This document shows positions 9,122 through 18,791 of a stretch of DNA of 50,095 bases, piece after piece (the stretch's first letter is position 1; every line of letters begins with the position of its first letter). A program made the translations under genes and the position numbers. This DNA is from Stenotrophomonas geniculata ATCC 19374 = JCM 13324. Lineage in GTDB: Bacteria; Pseudomonadota; Gammaproteobacteria; Xanthomonadales; Xanthomonadaceae. Under the pieces are notes generated by a model. It saw only the letters and a list, made by a program, of their open reading frames with translations. It had not been told where the DNA came from and did not search any database. Location: positions 1 to 50,095 of the forward strand of contig NZ_LLXT01000133.1 of assembly GCF_001431625.1 (NCBI RefSeq), read 5' to 3'.

Positions 9122-9767
9122 GCCACCGCGTGTTTCACCGGCCACCGACGCGGCCAGCGCTGGTTTGGTGGAGATCCGCACGTTGTCGCCAGGCATCGAC
9201 ATGGACATCCGCTACGCCGGCGCCAACAACTTCACCGGCGCGCGCGTGCCCGGCTACGAGGCGCCGTCCTGCTACCTGCTGGCGCCGGTCGCGAAAGCGC
9301 TGGCGCAGGTGGAACAGGATCTGCGCGCTCAGGGTTTCGGCCTGCGGCTCTACGATTGCTATCGGCCGGTGCGTTCGGTGCAGGCCTTCATGGCCTGGGT
9401 GAACGACCCCGGCGAACTCTCGCGCAAGGCGCTGCAGTACCCGGACCTGGACAAGCCGCGCCTGCTGGCCGACGGCTACATCGCCGAGCGCTCCGGCCAC
9501 AGCCGCGGCGCCACGGTCGATCTGGGCCTGCTGGATTGCCGCAGCGGTGATTGCATGCCGTTGGACATGGGCACCGACTTCGATTTCTTTGGCCCGCGCG
9601 CGCATACACGGACGAGCGGGCTGAGTGATGCGCAGCGGGCGAATCGCCAGCAGCTGATGCAGGCGATGGCGCGCCGTGGCTTCGTGAACTACCCGCAGGA
9701 GTGGTGGCATTACACCCTGCAGCCCGAGCCGGATCCCGGCACCGCGTACGACGTTCCGGTACGGTAG
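9054..9767 (+). CDS. VanX/DdpX-type D-alanyl-D-alanine dipeptidase (peptidase M15D)
   Basis: The 237-aa zinc peptidase has a signal peptide (LATALAATTSAAEP) and the family zinc motifs SGHSRGATVD (from about residue 147) and EWWHYT (215-220), with the RPVRS arginine region near 103. Such enzymes hydrolyse D-Ala-D-Ala. The coding start overlaps the preceding serine hydrolase by 68 bp in another frame; the signal peptide encoded inside the overlap supports this start. In this context it probably completes breakdown of murein peptides rather than giving glycopeptide resistance, since no VanA/VanH genes are nearby. Confidence 0.9.
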   Translation: MTSRTCISLVLATALAATTSAAEPPRVSPATDAASAGLVEIRTLSPGIDMDIRYAGANNFTGARVPGYEAPSCYLLAPVAKALAQVEQDLRAQGFGLRLYDCYRPVRSVQAFMAWVNDPGELSRKALQYPDLDKPRLLADGYIAERSGHSRGATVDLGLLDCRSGDCMPLDMGTDFDFFGPRAHTRTSGLSDAQRANRQQLMQAMARRGFVNYPQEWWHYTLQPEPDPGTAYDVPVR

Positions 9768-9818
9768 GGGTAACGGCAGGGCACCGCCCAGCCTCTGACA
9801 GTTTCCCGCGCGGTCCGT

Positions 9819-9910
9819 TGTAGGGCCGAGCCCATGCTCGGCTGCTCTTTGTTCAATCGTCGAATTATTCGATCTCGATGGAGACTCATCCACGCATGGC
9901 GTGGATCTAC
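9819..9910. repeat. Composite SMAG-like repeat pair
   Basis: A GTAG-bounded hairpin (arms around GCCGAGC-CCATGCTCGGC, 9819-9845) is followed by the ATCCACGC-ATG-GCGTGGAT palindrome and GATCTAC (9888-9910). The two inverted modules form a REPIN-like doublet in the 209-bp gap before the next gene. Confidence 0.7.
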
Positions 9911-9976
9911 TGTGGCTGCCGATTGGGTCCGAAGCAGATCCCTTACACTGGCCGCCTCTTCATCCCTGCCCACCCG

Positions 9977-10348
9977 ATGAACCTTCCCCTGCACTTCGGC
10001 CTGCTCGGCACCCTGGAAGCGGGCGCCATTGCCCTGCTGGTCGGCCTGCTCGTGTACCTCCTGTGGTCGCAGCTGTGCCGCCTGCTGCGGTGGTCGATGG
10101 GGCACGCGATCGGCTGGTCCTGCGTCATCGCCGTGATCATCGCCGCCGGCATCGATGCGTGGAAGCTGTTCTACATGGGCATCGTGCGGCTGGAATCGCC
10201 GCTGTACGCGCGCATCTTCCTGGCCACCATCCACGATCCGAACGAACTTGGCAGCCGTGTGGTGCTGGAAATCGCCGGTGCGCTCGCCGGTGTTGCTCTT
10301 GCATGGGTGTTGTTCAGTTCGCGGTCATCGGAAAAAACCGTCGACTGA
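9977..10348 (+). CDS. Small integral membrane protein, unknown function
   Basis: The start is set at ATG 9977, because the frame upstream of it is repeat sequence. The 123-aa product has three predicted hydrophobic helices, about 10-33, 44-66 and 97-115, and a charged C-terminal tail. I do not recognise the family. It stands alone after a repeat doublet and before the EF-hand gene. Confidence 0.65.
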   Translation: MNLPLHFGLLGTLEAGAIALLVGLLVYLLWSQLCRLLRWSMGHAIGWSCVIAVIIAAGIDAWKLFYMGIVRLESPLYARIFLATIHDPNELGSRVVLEIAGALAGVALAWVLFSSRSSEKTVD

Positions 10349-10580
10349 CGCAGGTTTTTCGTTGCCTGCCGGTTAAATGCAGAGGCGCTGAATGCGCATC
10401 TTATGAGCCACTCACTTCACCCTAACCACCGCGCTAAAGCATGCGTGGAGGCCAGTGGTTAATCGCGCGTGTGGGCGCCGCTCGCGACGCAAAATCGATT
10501 CAGAAACGCGGTGGCAGGGTAGGTGCCGTGCGGAATCAACACGCCGCGCAACACCACCCAATCGGTAGGAGACACTCCTG

Positions 10581-10997
10581 ATGACTATTCGCAACCGCAA
10601 GCCCCTGATCGCCCTGATCGTCGCCGCCGGCAGCGTGCTGGCCATCCCGGCGATGGCCCAGTCGGCCAAGCAGCAGGCCGCGCAGGCGCAGAACGAAGCC
10701 GCTCAGGCCCAGCAGGCGGCTGCACAGGCCGGCCAGGCCGCCGACCAGGCGACCAATGCGGCCGCAGCGGCATCGGCGCAGGCCAATGGCGGTGGCCAGA
10801 CCTGGGCCAGCATCGATACCGATGGCAACGGCACCATCAGCAAGACCGAGGCGCAGGTGAACGCCGGCCTGGCCCAGGTGTTCGACCAGGCTGATACCAA
10901 CAAGGACGGCGAACTGAGTGCCGATGAGTACAAGGCCTACGTGGCCGCCCAGCAGGCTGGTGCGGGTGGCGCAGCGCAGGGTGCGCAGGGCAGGTAA
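10581..10997 (+). CDS. Secreted Ala/Gln-rich EF-hand protein
   Basis: The 138-aa protein has a signal peptide (IALIVAAGSVLAIPAMAQ), a low-complexity Ala/Gln segment (about 28-70) likely to form helix or coiled coil, and two canonical EF-hand loops: DTDGNGTISKTE at 79-90 and DTNKDGELSADE at 105-116. All calcium-ligand positions look intact. It is probably a periplasmic calcium-binding protein. A strong terminator follows at 11020-11051. Confidence 0.85.
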   Translation: MTIRNRKPLIALIVAAGSVLAIPAMAQSAKQQAAQAQNEAAQAQQAAAQAGQAADQATNAAAAASAQANGGGQTWASIDTDGNGTISKTEAQVNAGLAQVFDQADTNKDGELSADEYKAYVAAQQAGAGGAAQGAQGR

Positions 10998-11019
10998 GTC
11001 CTGCATCGGGGCGTATGGG

Positions 11020-11051
11020 AACCCGGGCGGCTTCGGCCGCCCGGGTTTTTT
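11020..11051 (+). terminator. Intrinsic terminator after the EF-hand gene
   Basis: A 12-bp GC-rich stem with a TTCG tetraloop (AACCCGGGCGGC / GCCGCCCGGGTT) runs into a T tract. It separates the EF-hand gene from the HAD hydrolase gene. Confidence 0.9.
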
Positions 11052-11080
11052 CGTCACCATGGCCCCTGTATCCTTGGGCG

Positions 11081-11833
11081 ATGAACACCCCCACGCCTGC
11101 GCCGTCGCGCGCCATCGGCCTGGTCGGTTTTGACGGTGACGATACGCTGTGGAAGAGCGAGGACTACTACCGCAAGGCCGAGCAGGATTACCTTGACCTG
11201 CTGTCGCGCTATGTCGACGTGCATGACACCCAGACCGCCCGCCACCTGCTGGAAGTGCAGCAGCGCCACCTGGGCACCTTCGGCTACGGCGTCAAGAGCA
11301 TGACCCTGTCGATGATCGAAGCGGCCATCGACATCACCGGCCAGCGCATCGACGCGAAGGACATCCAGCGCATTCTGGAGATCGGCCACGACACCCTGCG
11401 CCACCCGGTCGAGCTGATCGACGGCGTGCGTGAAGCGGTGGCGGCCATCGCCGAGCACTACCCGGTGGTGCTGATCACCAAGGGCGACCTGTTCCACCAG
11501 GAAGCCAAGATCAAGGTCGCCAACCTGGCCGAGCTGTTCCCGCGCATCGAGATCGTCTCGGAGAAGGATCCGGAAACCTACGCCCGCGTGCTGGCCGAAT
11601 TCGACCTGCCGATGCAGCGCTTCGTGATGGTCGGCAACTCGCTGCGCTCGGACATCGAGCCGGTGGTCACCCTCGGTGGCTGGGGCGTGCATACCCCGTA
11701 TGCAGTGACCTGGGCACACGAGACCCAGCACGGCGTGGCCGACGATGAACCGCGCATGGTCACCGCCGATACCGCCCACGACTGGCCGGCCGCACTGGCG
11801 GCGATCGAAGCCAAGGCCGCGGCGGCGGCCTGA
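11081..11833 (+). CDS. HAD-family hydrolase
   Basis: From ATG 11081 the product is 250 aa, cytosolic. Haloacid-dehalogenase motifs are clear: FDGDDTLW (nucleophile Asp18, acid Asp20), motif II in LITKGD, the motif III lysine in SEKDPETY, and VMVGNSLRSDIEP with the acidic motif IV. The cap is helical (residues about 30-110). Likely a small-molecule phosphatase; substrate not predictable from sequence. The next gene starts 31 bp downstream on the same strand. Confidence 0.88.
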   Translation: MNTPTPAPSRAIGLVGFDGDDTLWKSEDYYRKAEQDYLDLLSRYVDVHDTQTARHLLEVQQRHLGTFGYGVKSMTLSMIEAAIDITGQRIDAKDIQRILEIGHDTLRHPVELIDGVREAVAAIAEHYPVVLITKGDLFHQEAKIKVANLAELFPRIEIVSEKDPETYARVLAEFDLPMQRFVMVGNSLRSDIEPVVTLGGWGVHTPYAVTWAHETQHGVADDEPRMVTADTAHDWPAALAAIEAKAAAAA

Positions 11834-11864
11834 CAGGGCCCGGCGGCTGCGGCAGAATCGGGCC

Positions 11865-12353
11865 ATGAACCCCCGACTGCGCGCGCTGATGTTGTTCCTG
11901 CTGCTGGCGCCGGCCACCGTGCTGGCCCAGCAGACCGCCGAGCGTTCGGCCACCTATGAAGTGGACACCGGCGACAGCTGGGTCGACGCCCAGCTGCAGG
12001 ACATCAACCACTACGCCGAACGCTACCCCGACGCCTTCCTCGACGAAGTGTCGCGCTATGCCGACGTGCCGCGCGGCTACATCAGCGCGCTGTTCACCAC
12101 CCACGGCTGGCAGGCAGGAGACATTTATTTCGCCTGCTTCTGGGCCAAGGCCAGTGGCCAGACCTGCCGCGACAGCGTGCGTGCCTTCAGCCAGGACCCG
12201 GAGGGCGGCTGGGAGGCGGTGGTCAAGCGCATGCCCACCAAGCCGGACAATCTGCACTACCGGGCTGTGCGCCATGCCATCGTGGCCAGCTACCAGCACT
12301 GGGACCGGCCGATCACCCTGGATGCCACCCTCAGGCGCCAGTTGAAGCGGTAG
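11865..12353 (+). CDS. Secreted conserved hypothetical protein
   Basis: ATG 11865 gives 162 aa with a signal peptide (LFLLLAPATVLAQ). The mature part has a Cys pair (ACFWAKASGQTC) that may form a disulfide, and no domain I recognise. The frame's extension upstream of 11865 runs antiparallel in another frame within the HAD gene and is rejected. The TAG stop codon at 12351-12353 lies inside the left end of the following palindromic repeat. Possibly co-transcribed with the HAD gene. Confidence 0.75.
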   Translation: MNPRLRALMLFLLLAPATVLAQQTAERSATYEVDTGDSWVDAQLQDINHYAERYPDAFLDEVSRYADVPRGYISALFTTHGWQAGDIYFACFWAKASGQTCRDSVRAFSQDPEGGWEAVVKRMPTKPDNLHYRAVRHAIVASYQHWDRPITLDATLRRQLKR

Positions 12354-12420
12354 CGCCGGGCCAAGCCCGGCGAGCGCGCAGCGCGGCCTTGGGATCCGCC
12401 GGGCATGGCCCGGCGCTACC
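12349..12420. repeat. REPIN-like doublet (GGTAGCGCCGGGC family)
   Basis: Two inverted copies of GGTAGCGCCGGGC hairpins face each other over 72 bp (arms GCCGGGCC-AA-GCCCGGC and GCCGGGC-AT-GGCCCGGC). The left GGTAG overlaps the stop codon of the preceding gene. Confidence 0.85.
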
Positions 12421-12513
12421 GATGTTTCATGTTGCTCTGCATATCGCCGCCGCCACGCACTCCGGCGACAATACGGGTTCGAGCTGTTCCCCGTTCCCGT
12501 AATCGAGTGACTG

Positions 12514-13875
12514 ATGAGCGCCTCTTTCGTTTCGCCTGATGTGATCCGCCGCCTGTTCGCACAGGCCATGTCCCGCATGTACCGCACCGAAGTGCCGTTG
12601 TACGGCACGCTGGTGGAACTGGTGGAGCGGATCAACGCGCAGGTGCTGGAGCAGGACCCGGCGCTGGCCGCGCAGCTGCAGCGCAACGACGAGCGCGCAC
12701 GCCTGGATGAAGAGCGCCACGGCGCGATCCGCGTCGGCACCGTGCAGGAACTGGCGACGCTGCGCCGCCTGTTCGCGGTGATGGGCATGTACCCGGTCGG
12801 CTACTACGACCTGTCGGTGGCCGGCGTGCCGGTGCACTCCACCGCGTTCCGCCCGCTGACCGGCGCGGCGCTGGCGCAGAATCCGTTCCGCGTGTTCACC
12901 TCGCTGCTGCGCCTGGAGCTGATCGAAGACGAAGCCCTGCGTGCCGAGTCGGCGAAGATCCTCGCACGCCGCCGCATCTTCACCGACGGCGCGCTGGCAC
13001 TGATCGACCAGGCCGAGCGTGACGGTGGCCTGGCGCAGGCCGATGCCGAGCGCTTCGTCGAGCAAGCACTGGAAACCTTCCGTTGGCACGGCGATGCCAC
13101 GGTCGACCTGCCGACCTACCATGCGCTGCACAACGCGCATCGGCTGGTGGCCGACGTGGTCAGTTTCCGCGGCCCGCACATCAATCACCTGACCCCGCGC
13201 ACGCTGGATATCGACGCTGCGCAGGCGGCGATGATCGAACACGGCATGGCGGCCAAGGCGGTGATCGAAGGCCCGCCGCGCCGCGCCTGCCCGATCCTGC
13301 TGCGCCAGACAAGCTTCAAGGCGCTGGAAGAGGCAGTGCATTTCCCGGACGCGGAAGGTGGCGATGCCGGCACGCATACCGCGCGCTTCGGCGAGATCGA
13401 ACAGCGCGGCCTTGCGCTGACCCCGAAGGGCCGCGCGCTGTACGACCAGCTGCTGTCGCAGGCACGCGATGCCGGTGGCGAAGGCAGCACCGGCGGCGAC
13501 TACGGCCAGCGCCTGCAGGCGGTGTTCGCCAGCTTCCCGGATGACCATGACACGCTGCGCCAGGAAGGGCTGGGCTATTACCGCTACCAGCTGACCGACG
13601 CCGGCCGTGCCGCGCCCGAGCGCGTGGCGGATCTGCCGGCTGAAGTGCTGGTGGCCGCCGGACTGGCCACGGCCGATCCGATCGTCTACGAGGATTTCCT
13701 GCCGGTCAGTGCCGCGGGCATCTTCCAGTCGAACCTGGGCGGCGAAGAACAGCGCGCGTATGCCGCGCACGCCAACCGCGAGGCCTTCGAGCAGGCGCTG
13801 GGCGTGGCGGTGAATGACGAGTTCGAAATCTACGAGCGGCTGCAGGCGGAATCGCTGGCGGCGCTGCGCGCCTGA
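12514..13875 (+). CDS. hglS: 2-oxoadipate dioxygenase/decarboxylase (HglS/YdcJ, DUF1338 family)
   Basis: The 453-aa protein matches the DUF1338/YdcJ family across its length, including YRTEVPLYGTLVELV near residue 25, the HINHLTPRTLDID segment near 222 that should supply a metal-binding His, and a C-terminal FLPVSAAGIFQSNL. HglS converts 2-oxoadipate to D-2-hydroxyglutarate and CO2 using Fe(II) and oxygen in D-lysine catabolism. No other lysine-catabolic gene is adjacent. It is convergent with the CoA transferase gene, and repeats occupy the short gap. Confidence 0.85.
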   Translation: MSASFVSPDVIRRLFAQAMSRMYRTEVPLYGTLVELVERINAQVLEQDPALAAQLQRNDERARLDEERHGAIRVGTVQELATLRRLFAVMGMYPVGYYDLSVAGVPVHSTAFRPLTGAALAQNPFRVFTSLLRLELIEDEALRAESAKILARRRIFTDGALALIDQAERDGGLAQADAERFVEQALETFRWHGDATVDLPTYHALHNAHRLVADVVSFRGPHINHLTPRTLDIDAAQAAMIEHGMAAKAVIEGPPRRACPILLRQTSFKALEEAVHFPDAEGGDAGTHTARFGEIEQRGLALTPKGRALYDQLLSQARDAGGEGSTGGDYGQRLQAVFASFPDDHDTLRQEGLGYYRYQLTDAGRAAPERVADLPAEVLVAAGLATADPIVYEDFLPVSAAGIFQSNLGGEEQRAYAAHANREAFEQALGVAVNDEFEIYERLQAESLAALRA

Positions 13876-13898
13876 TCGGCACCGCTTTGGTGCGCGTG

Positions 13899-13958
13899 GT
13901 GGGTGCGGACCAAGGTCCGCACCCACTGGAAGCTGGTAGCGCCGGGCCATGCCCGGCG
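13899..13958. repeat. Two palindromic repeats between convergent genes
   Basis: GTGGGTGCGGACC-AA-GGTCCGCACCCAC (13899-13926) is a 13-bp-arm hairpin, and GGTAGCGCCGGGCCATGCCCGGC (13935-13958) is a member of the family at 12349. They may serve as bidirectional 3'-end structures for hglS and the CoA transferase gene. Confidence 0.75.
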
Positions 13959-13970
13959 AACCGAGAATAA

Positions 13971-15485
13971 TCAGCCCTTCATCGTGCCGGTATCCAGCCA
14001 GCGCTGGTGCCACGACAGCGCTTCCGGCAGCAGGTGCGGGGTGTGCTTGCCGTAGCTTTCGCGGCTGGCACGGTCGAAGTAATCCTGCAGCTGCGGGCGG
14101 AAATCCGGGTGCGCGCAGTTGTCGATCAGCACCTGCGCGCGCTTGCGCGGGGTCAGCCCACGCAGATCGGCCAGGCCCTGTTCGGTGACGATCACCGACA
14201 CGTCGTGCTCGGTGTGATCGACATGGCTGGCCATCGGCACGATCGCCGAGATGGTGCCGTTCTTTGCAGTGGACGGGCTCAGGAACGCCGACAGGAAACC
14301 ATTGCGGGCAAAGTCGCCGGAACCGCCGATGCCGTTCATGATCCGCGTGCCCATCACGTGCGTCGAATTGACGTTGCCGTAGATGTCCACTTCGATCATG
14401 CCGTTCATGCCGATGCAGCCAAGGCGGCGCACCAGTTCCGGATGGTTGGAGATTTCCTGCGTGCGCATGATGATGCGCTCGCGGTAGAAATCGATGTTGT
14501 CCTTGAACGTCTCGTTGGCCTGCGGGCTCAGCGCGAAGCCGGTGCACGAGGCATAGCTCAGCACGCCGTCGCGCAGCAGGTCGAGCATGCCGTCCTGGAT
14601 CACTTCAGTGAACGCGGCCAGGTCGCGGAAACCGCTCTTGGCCAGGCCGGCCAGCACCGCGTTGGGGATGTTGCCCACGCCCGACTGCAGCGGCAGCAGG
14701 TTCGGCGGCAGGCGGCCCTTCTTCACCTCGTGCTTGAGGAACTCGATCAGGTGCGAGGCGATCTGTTCGCTGGTTGCATCGATCGGGCTGAACGGGCTGT
14801 TGCGGTCCGGGCCGTTGGTGCGCACCACCGCCACGATCTTGTCCGGGTCGCAGCGCAGCGCGGTGTCGCCGATGCGGTCGTTGGCGTTCACCAGCGGAAT
14901 CGGCTTGCGGTGCGGCGGCAGCGCGGTGCCGTAGTAGATGTCATGCATGCCGTCGACGCCGGCTGGCTGCCATTCGTTGACCTCGACGATCACCTTCTTC
15001 GCCAGGTCCAACCAGGTCTTGTTGTTGCCGACCGAGGTGGAGGGCACCAGCGAGCCATCTTCGCGGATGGCCGAGACTTCGATCACCGCAGTATCGATCT
15101 CGCCGTAGAAGCCGAACCACACGTGCTGGGCCACGTGGCTGAGGTGGATGTCGATGTAATCCAGCTTGCCCTCGTTGATGCGGTTGCGCGCATCCGGGTC
15201 GCTCTGGAACGGCATGCGCATGGCGATGCCATCAGCCTTGGCCAGCGCGCCATCGAGTTCCGGCGCGGTGGAGGCGCCGGTCATCAGGCTGATCTGGAAG
15301 GGCTGGCCCTGGGCATGCACCGATTCGATGCGGCGGGCCAGTTCCACGGGAACGGCCTTGGGATACCCGGAGCCGGTAAAGCCGCTCATGGCCACGGTTT
15401 CACCGGGCTGGATCAGCGCGGCTGCGGCCTCTGCGGAGACCACGCGGTCACGGAGACGCGCGTTGGCGATGCGATCAACAGACAT
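13971..15485 (-). CDS. Acetyl-CoA hydrolase/transferase, succinate CoA-transferase type
   Basis: The 504-aa class I CoA transferase has the conserved N-terminal [13 protein letters not shown] segment, the catalytic-glutamate region [10 protein letters not shown], and the glycine-rich [12 protein letters not shown] loop near the C-terminal third. It matches succinyl-CoA:acetate (or propionyl-CoA:succinate) CoA-transferases of the Cat1/AarC group, which move CoA between short-chain acids and succinate. It stands alone on the minus strand, convergent with hglS. Exact acceptor is not decided by sequence. Confidence 0.88.
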   Translation of the reverse strand: MSVDRIANARLRDRVVSAEAAAALIQPGETVAMSGFTGSGYPKAVPVELARRIESVHAQGQPFQISLMTGASTAPELDGALAKADGIAMRMPFQSDPDARNRINEGKLDYIDIHLSHVAQHVWFGFYGEIDTAVIEVSAIREDGSLVPSTSVGNNKTWLDLAKKVIVEVNEWQPAGVDGMHDIYYGTALPPHRKPIPLVNANDRIGDTALRCDPDKIVAVVRTNGPDRNSPFSPIDATSEQIASHLIEFLKHEVKKGRLPPNLLPLQSGVGNIPNAVLAGLAKSGFRDLAAFTEVIQDGMLDLLRDGVLSYASCTGFALSPQANETFKDNIDFYRERIIMRTQEISNHPELVRRLGCIGMNGMIEVDIYGNVNSTHVMGTRIMNGIGGSGDFARNGFLSAFLSPSTAKNGTISAIVPMASHVDHTEHDVSVIVTEQGLADLRGLTPRKRAQVLIDNCAHPDFRPQLQDYFDRASRESYGKHTPHLLPEALSWHQRWLDTGTMKG

Positions 15486-15676
15486 GACGACACGTGTTGC
15501 TGGGGGGAATTCAGATTATCGGCCATCCTCATCCGTACGGGGGGTTCTACCTTCGTGGAATGGCTTTTCCCCGGAGGGCTCACCCATACCCGCCGGTTTT
15601 GTTTTGCAGTGCAGCGTGCAAAGTGCTTTCGCAGCCCGCACGATGGCCCTGCATCCCGACGTGGGGGAGGGAGCAG

Positions 15677-15711
15677 AGCCCGCTGGCAGTTCGCTGCAAG
15701 CGGGCTTTTTT
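15677..15711 (+). terminator. Orphan intrinsic terminator
   Basis: AGCCCGCT ... AGCGGGCT with a 14-nt loop is followed by six T residues. No plus-strand gene lies upstream, so it may end a small RNA or an abortive leader. Confidence 0.75.
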
Positions 15712-15750
15712 ATTGCCTGCCGCCCAGTATGAATACGCGGCACCCCTTCA

Positions 15751-15857
15751 GGGTCGGATCCTTTTGCCAAGGGCAAAAGGCTCTGACCCCACCCGCGGCA
15801 TCAAGCGGCGGCATCTCGGGGGCAGAGCCCTTCGCCGTTGGCAAAGGGATCCGACCC
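15751..15857. repeat. Composite inverted repeat in the glnE leader
   Basis: GGGTCGGATCC-TTTTGCC...GGCAAAA-GG begins the left module and GGCAAAGGGATCCGACCCC ends the right one, so the outer ends are inverted copies about 107 bp apart, with hairpins inside each module. The right end lies only 15 bp before the glnE ATG. Confidence 0.75.
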
Positions 15858-15872
15858 CGCGAGAATCAGGGC

Positions 15873-18668
15873 ATGACCCTCGCCCCCGCCGAACTGTCCG
15901 CCGTCCTCCAGCCCGTTGTCGACCGCGCCCTGGCGCGCCTGGCCCAGGTCCTGCCCGAGCCCGTTCCTGCCGAGCTGCTGCCGCTGCTGACCCGGCTGGC
16001 GGTGACCAGTGACTTCGCGCTGGACACCCTCGTGCGGCAACCGGCGCTGCTGGCGCAGCTGGCCGCGCCCGGTTGCCCGCCGATCCCGGCGCCGGTGCTC
16101 GATCCGCTGCAGCCCAGCGACTGGCCGGCGCAGATACGGCGCTGGCGCACCGCCATGTCCACGCGGCTGATCTGGCGCGACCTGGCCGGCCTCGACGACG
16201 TGCCGCAGACCCTCGCCGGCGCCACCGCTTTGGCCGAAGACTGCCTGCGGCTGGCACTGGACGCCCTGCAGCAGGAATTCGCCCAACGCCACGGCGTGGT
16301 CCGCGATGGCGAAGGCACCCCACAGCAGCTGGTGGTGTTCGGCCTCGGCAAGCTCGGCGGTGGCGAGCTCAACTTCAGTTCCGATGTGGACCTGGTCTAC
16401 GCCTACCCGCACGGCGGCGAATCCGACGGCGCGCGCGCGCTGGCCGCCGAAGAGTATTTCGCACGCCTCGGCCAGCGCCTGGCCAAGCTGCTGGACGAAA
16501 CCACGGTCGATGGCTTCAGCCACCGCGTCGACCTGCGCCTGCGCCCGTTCGGCAGCGCCGGCCGCGTCGCGCTGTCGTTCGCAGCGATGGATCAGTACTT
16601 CCAGCGCGAAGGCCGCGACTGGGAGCGCTATGCGTGGCTGAAGGCGCGCGCGGTGGCCGGCGACATCGCCGCCGGTGAAGCGTGGCTGCAGACCCTGCGC
16701 CCGTTCGTGTACCGCCGCTATCTGGATTTCACCGCGCTCGACGGCCTGCGGGAGATGAAGGCAGCAATCACCGCCGAGGTCGCGCGCCGCGAGCTGCACG
16801 AGGACATCAAGCGTGGCGCCGGTGGCATCCGCGAAATCGAGTTCCTGTGCCAGGCGCTGCAGCTGATCCGCGGTGGTCGCGAACCGGCACTGCGCGAACG
16901 CCGCCTGCTGGTGGCGCTGGACGCGCTGGTCGCCGCCGGGCAGATCGCCCCCGAAGATGGCAGCGCGCTGCGCGAGGCCTACCTGTTCCTGCGCCGGCTG
17001 GAAAACCGCCTGCAGATGCTGCGCGATGCGCAGACCCACGTGCTGCCCAGCGATGCGCTGGACCGCGAGCGCATCGCCGTCGGCCTCGGCTATCCGGACT
17101 GGGACGTGCTGTGCGCGGCGCTGGCCGTGCAGCAGGCACGGGTCAGTACCGAATTCGCCGCATTGCTCGCGCCGCGCAAGGGCCAGGCCGCGCCCGATGC
17201 ACTGGCCAACTACTGGCGCAGCCTGCCCGACGGCAGCAACGCACCGCTGCTGGCCGAAGCCGGTTTCCTCGACGCCAACGGCGCCGACCAGTCGCTGCGC
17301 GATTTCGCCCAGGGCACCGGCGTGAAGTCACTGTCCGACGCGGCCCGCGCACGCCTGGACCGTGTGCTGCCGGCGCTGCTGCATGCCGCCACGCGTTCAC
17401 CGCAGCCGGACGCCGCGCTCAAGCGCGTGCTTGGCCTGCTGCAGGCGGTGCTGCGCCGGACCAGCTATCTCGCGCTGCTGGACGAACAACCGAGTGCATT
17501 GGCGCGCCTGGTCGATGTGCTGGCGCGCAGTGCGCTGCTGGCCGAACGCCTGGCGGCGTATCCGCTGCTGTTGGACGAACTGCTGGACGTGCGCGTGTCC
17601 GGGCCGATGCCCGATGCCGCCGGCATGCTGGCCGAGTGCCAGCAGGTGCTGGCGGTGGAGGATCCCGAATCTGCGCTGCGCTGGCTCAACGAGACGCGGC
17701 TGGCGCTGAGCTTCCGCATGGCGATGGCCACGCTGGACGGGCGCCAAGGGGCGGTGGACAGCACCCGGCAACTGGCCGAGCTGGCGCAGGCGGTGGTGGT
17801 CACCGTGCTGGCAATGGCCGAGGCGGACATGCGCGCCGCACACGGCGAGATTCCCGGTGGCCGCTTCGCGATCATCGGCTACGGCAGCCTGGGTGGCCTG
17901 GAACTGGGCTTCGGCTCCGATCTGGACCTGGTGTTCCTGCACGACAATCCGGCCGGCGTGGACGCCAGCGACGGCGCGCGTCCGCTGGAGCCGGGGCGCT
18001 GGTATGCGCGCCTGGCGCAGAAGGTGATGGCGCTGCTCGGTGCGGTCACTGCTGCGGGCCGCCTGTACGACATCGACGTGCGCCTGCGCCCGGACGGTGG
18101 CAAGGGTTCGCTGGTGTCTTCGCTGGCCAGCTACACCGAATACCAGCGCGAACGCGCATGGACCTGGGAACACCAGGCCTTGGTGCGCGCACGCGGCGTG
18201 GCCGGTGATGCCAGCCTGCTGGCCGACTTCGAACAGGTGCGTGCGCAGACGCTGGGACGTGAGCGCGATCCGGCCACGCTGTATGCCGATGTGCTGAAGA
18301 TGCGTGGACGCATGCGCACCGAGCTGGACCGCAGCGATGCCGTGCGGCTGGACCTGAAGCAGGGCGCCGGTGGCGTAGTGGACCTGGAGTTCCTGCTGCA
18401 GACCGGTGTGCTGGCGCGCAGCGCGCAGCACGCGGCGCTGCTACAGCCGCGCGATACCCCGTCGTTGATCGACGCGTTGGCGGTTGTCGGTTTCCTGCCG
18501 GAAGACACCGCAGAGGCGCTGCATGGCGCACATGCCACGTTGCTGGACGTAGGCCTGGCCTGCACGCTGGATCGACGTCCGCGACTGGCACCGACCACGC
18601 CCGCGATTGAAGAGGCGTGTGCCGCGATTACGGCAGCGTGCAGAGCCGCGGCGTTGCCGTTCGGGTGA
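15873..18668 (+). CDS. glnE: Bifunctional glutamine synthetase adenylyltransferase/deadenylylase
   Basis: ATG 15873 gives 931 aa, close to the usual length of about 946. Two nucleotidyltransferase domains are visible: the N-terminal one with [18 protein letters not shown] (about 160-177), and the C-terminal one with [18 protein letters not shown] (about 670-687). GlnE adds AMP to a glutamine synthetase tyrosine and removes it again, in response to PII and glutamine. An apparent longer frame starting at 14007 runs antisense through the CoA transferase gene and is not real coding. Confidence 0.95.
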   Translation: MTLAPAELSAVLQPVVDRALARLAQVLPEPVPAELLPLLTRLAVTSDFALDTLVRQPALLAQLAAPGCPPIPAPVLDPLQPSDWPAQIRRWRTAMSTRLIWRDLAGLDDVPQTLAGATALAEDCLRLALDALQQEFAQRHGVVRDGEGTPQQLVVFGLGKLGGGELNFSSDVDLVYAYPHGGESDGARALAAEEYFARLGQRLAKLLDETTVDGFSHRVDLRLRPFGSAGRVALSFAAMDQYFQREGRDWERYAWLKARAVAGDIAAGEAWLQTLRPFVYRRYLDFTALDGLREMKAAITAEVARRELHEDIKRGAGGIREIEFLCQALQLIRGGREPALRERRLLVALDALVAAGQIAPEDGSALREAYLFLRRLENRLQMLRDAQTHVLPSDALDRERIAVGLGYPDWDVLCAALAVQQARVSTEFAALLAPRKGQAAPDALANYWRSLPDGSNAPLLAEAGFLDANGADQSLRDFAQGTGVKSLSDAARARLDRVLPALLHAATRSPQPDAALKRVLGLLQAVLRRTSYLALLDEQPSALARLVDVLARSALLAERLAAYPLLLDELLDVRVSGPMPDAAGMLAECQQVLAVEDPESALRWLNETRLALSFRMAMATLDGRQGAVDSTRQLAELAQAVVVTVLAMAEADMRAAHGEIPGGRFAIIGYGSLGGLELGFGSDLDLVFLHDNPAGVDASDGARPLEPGRWYARLAQKVMALLGAVTAAGRLYDIDVRLRPDGGKGSLVSSLASYTEYQRERAWTWEHQALVRARGVAGDASLLADFEQVRAQTLGRERDPATLYADVLKMRGRMRTELDRSDAVRLDLKQGAGGVVDLEFLLQTGVLARSAQHAALLQPRDTPSLIDALAVVGFLPEDTAEALHGAHATLLDVGLACTLDRRPRLAPTTPAIEEACAAITAACRAAALPFG

Positions 18669-18695
18669 TGCACGGTCGTGCGGGAATGCGCTCTT

Positions 18696-18777
18696 GGTAG
18701 GTGCCAACCTTGGTTGGCACAACCCATCAGCGTTCATGACCCCGGCAACAGCGTGCCAACCAAGGTTGGCACCTACC
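18696..18777. repeat. REPIN-like doublet (GGTAGGTGCCAACC family)
   Basis: GGTAGGTGCCAACCTTGGTTGGCAC and its inverted copy GTGCCAACCAAGGTTGGCACCTACC face each other with a 34-bp spacer. A diverged copy is at 24312-24374. Confidence 0.85.
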
Positions 18778-18791
18778 AAGGCATGTGGGGG

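Larger units (their letters stand above)
15486..15872. other. 387-bp intergenic region between the CoA transferase gene and glnE
   Basis: This gap should hold the promoter of the minus-strand CoA transferase gene and that of glnE. It has no convincing small gene. It does hold a plus-strand intrinsic terminator (15677-15711) with no coding gene in front of it, and a large palindromic repeat (15751-15857) directly before glnE. Confidence 0.6.

Noticed and set aside
9054..9767. VanX-type gene as a vancomycin resistance determinant
   Set aside because: No VanA ligase, VanH dehydrogenase or VanRS genes nearby, and the neighbours point to murein peptide breakdown in a Gram-negative cell.
12427..14547. 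706-codon minus-strand open frame
   Set aside because: Antisense to hglS and running on into an alternate frame of the CoA transferase gene; no ribosome binding site or protein-like features.
14007..15872. A very long plus-strand frame joined to glnE
   Set aside because: The part before 15873 is antisense to the CoA transferase gene and crosses its promoter region; glnE homology begins at the ATG at 15873.
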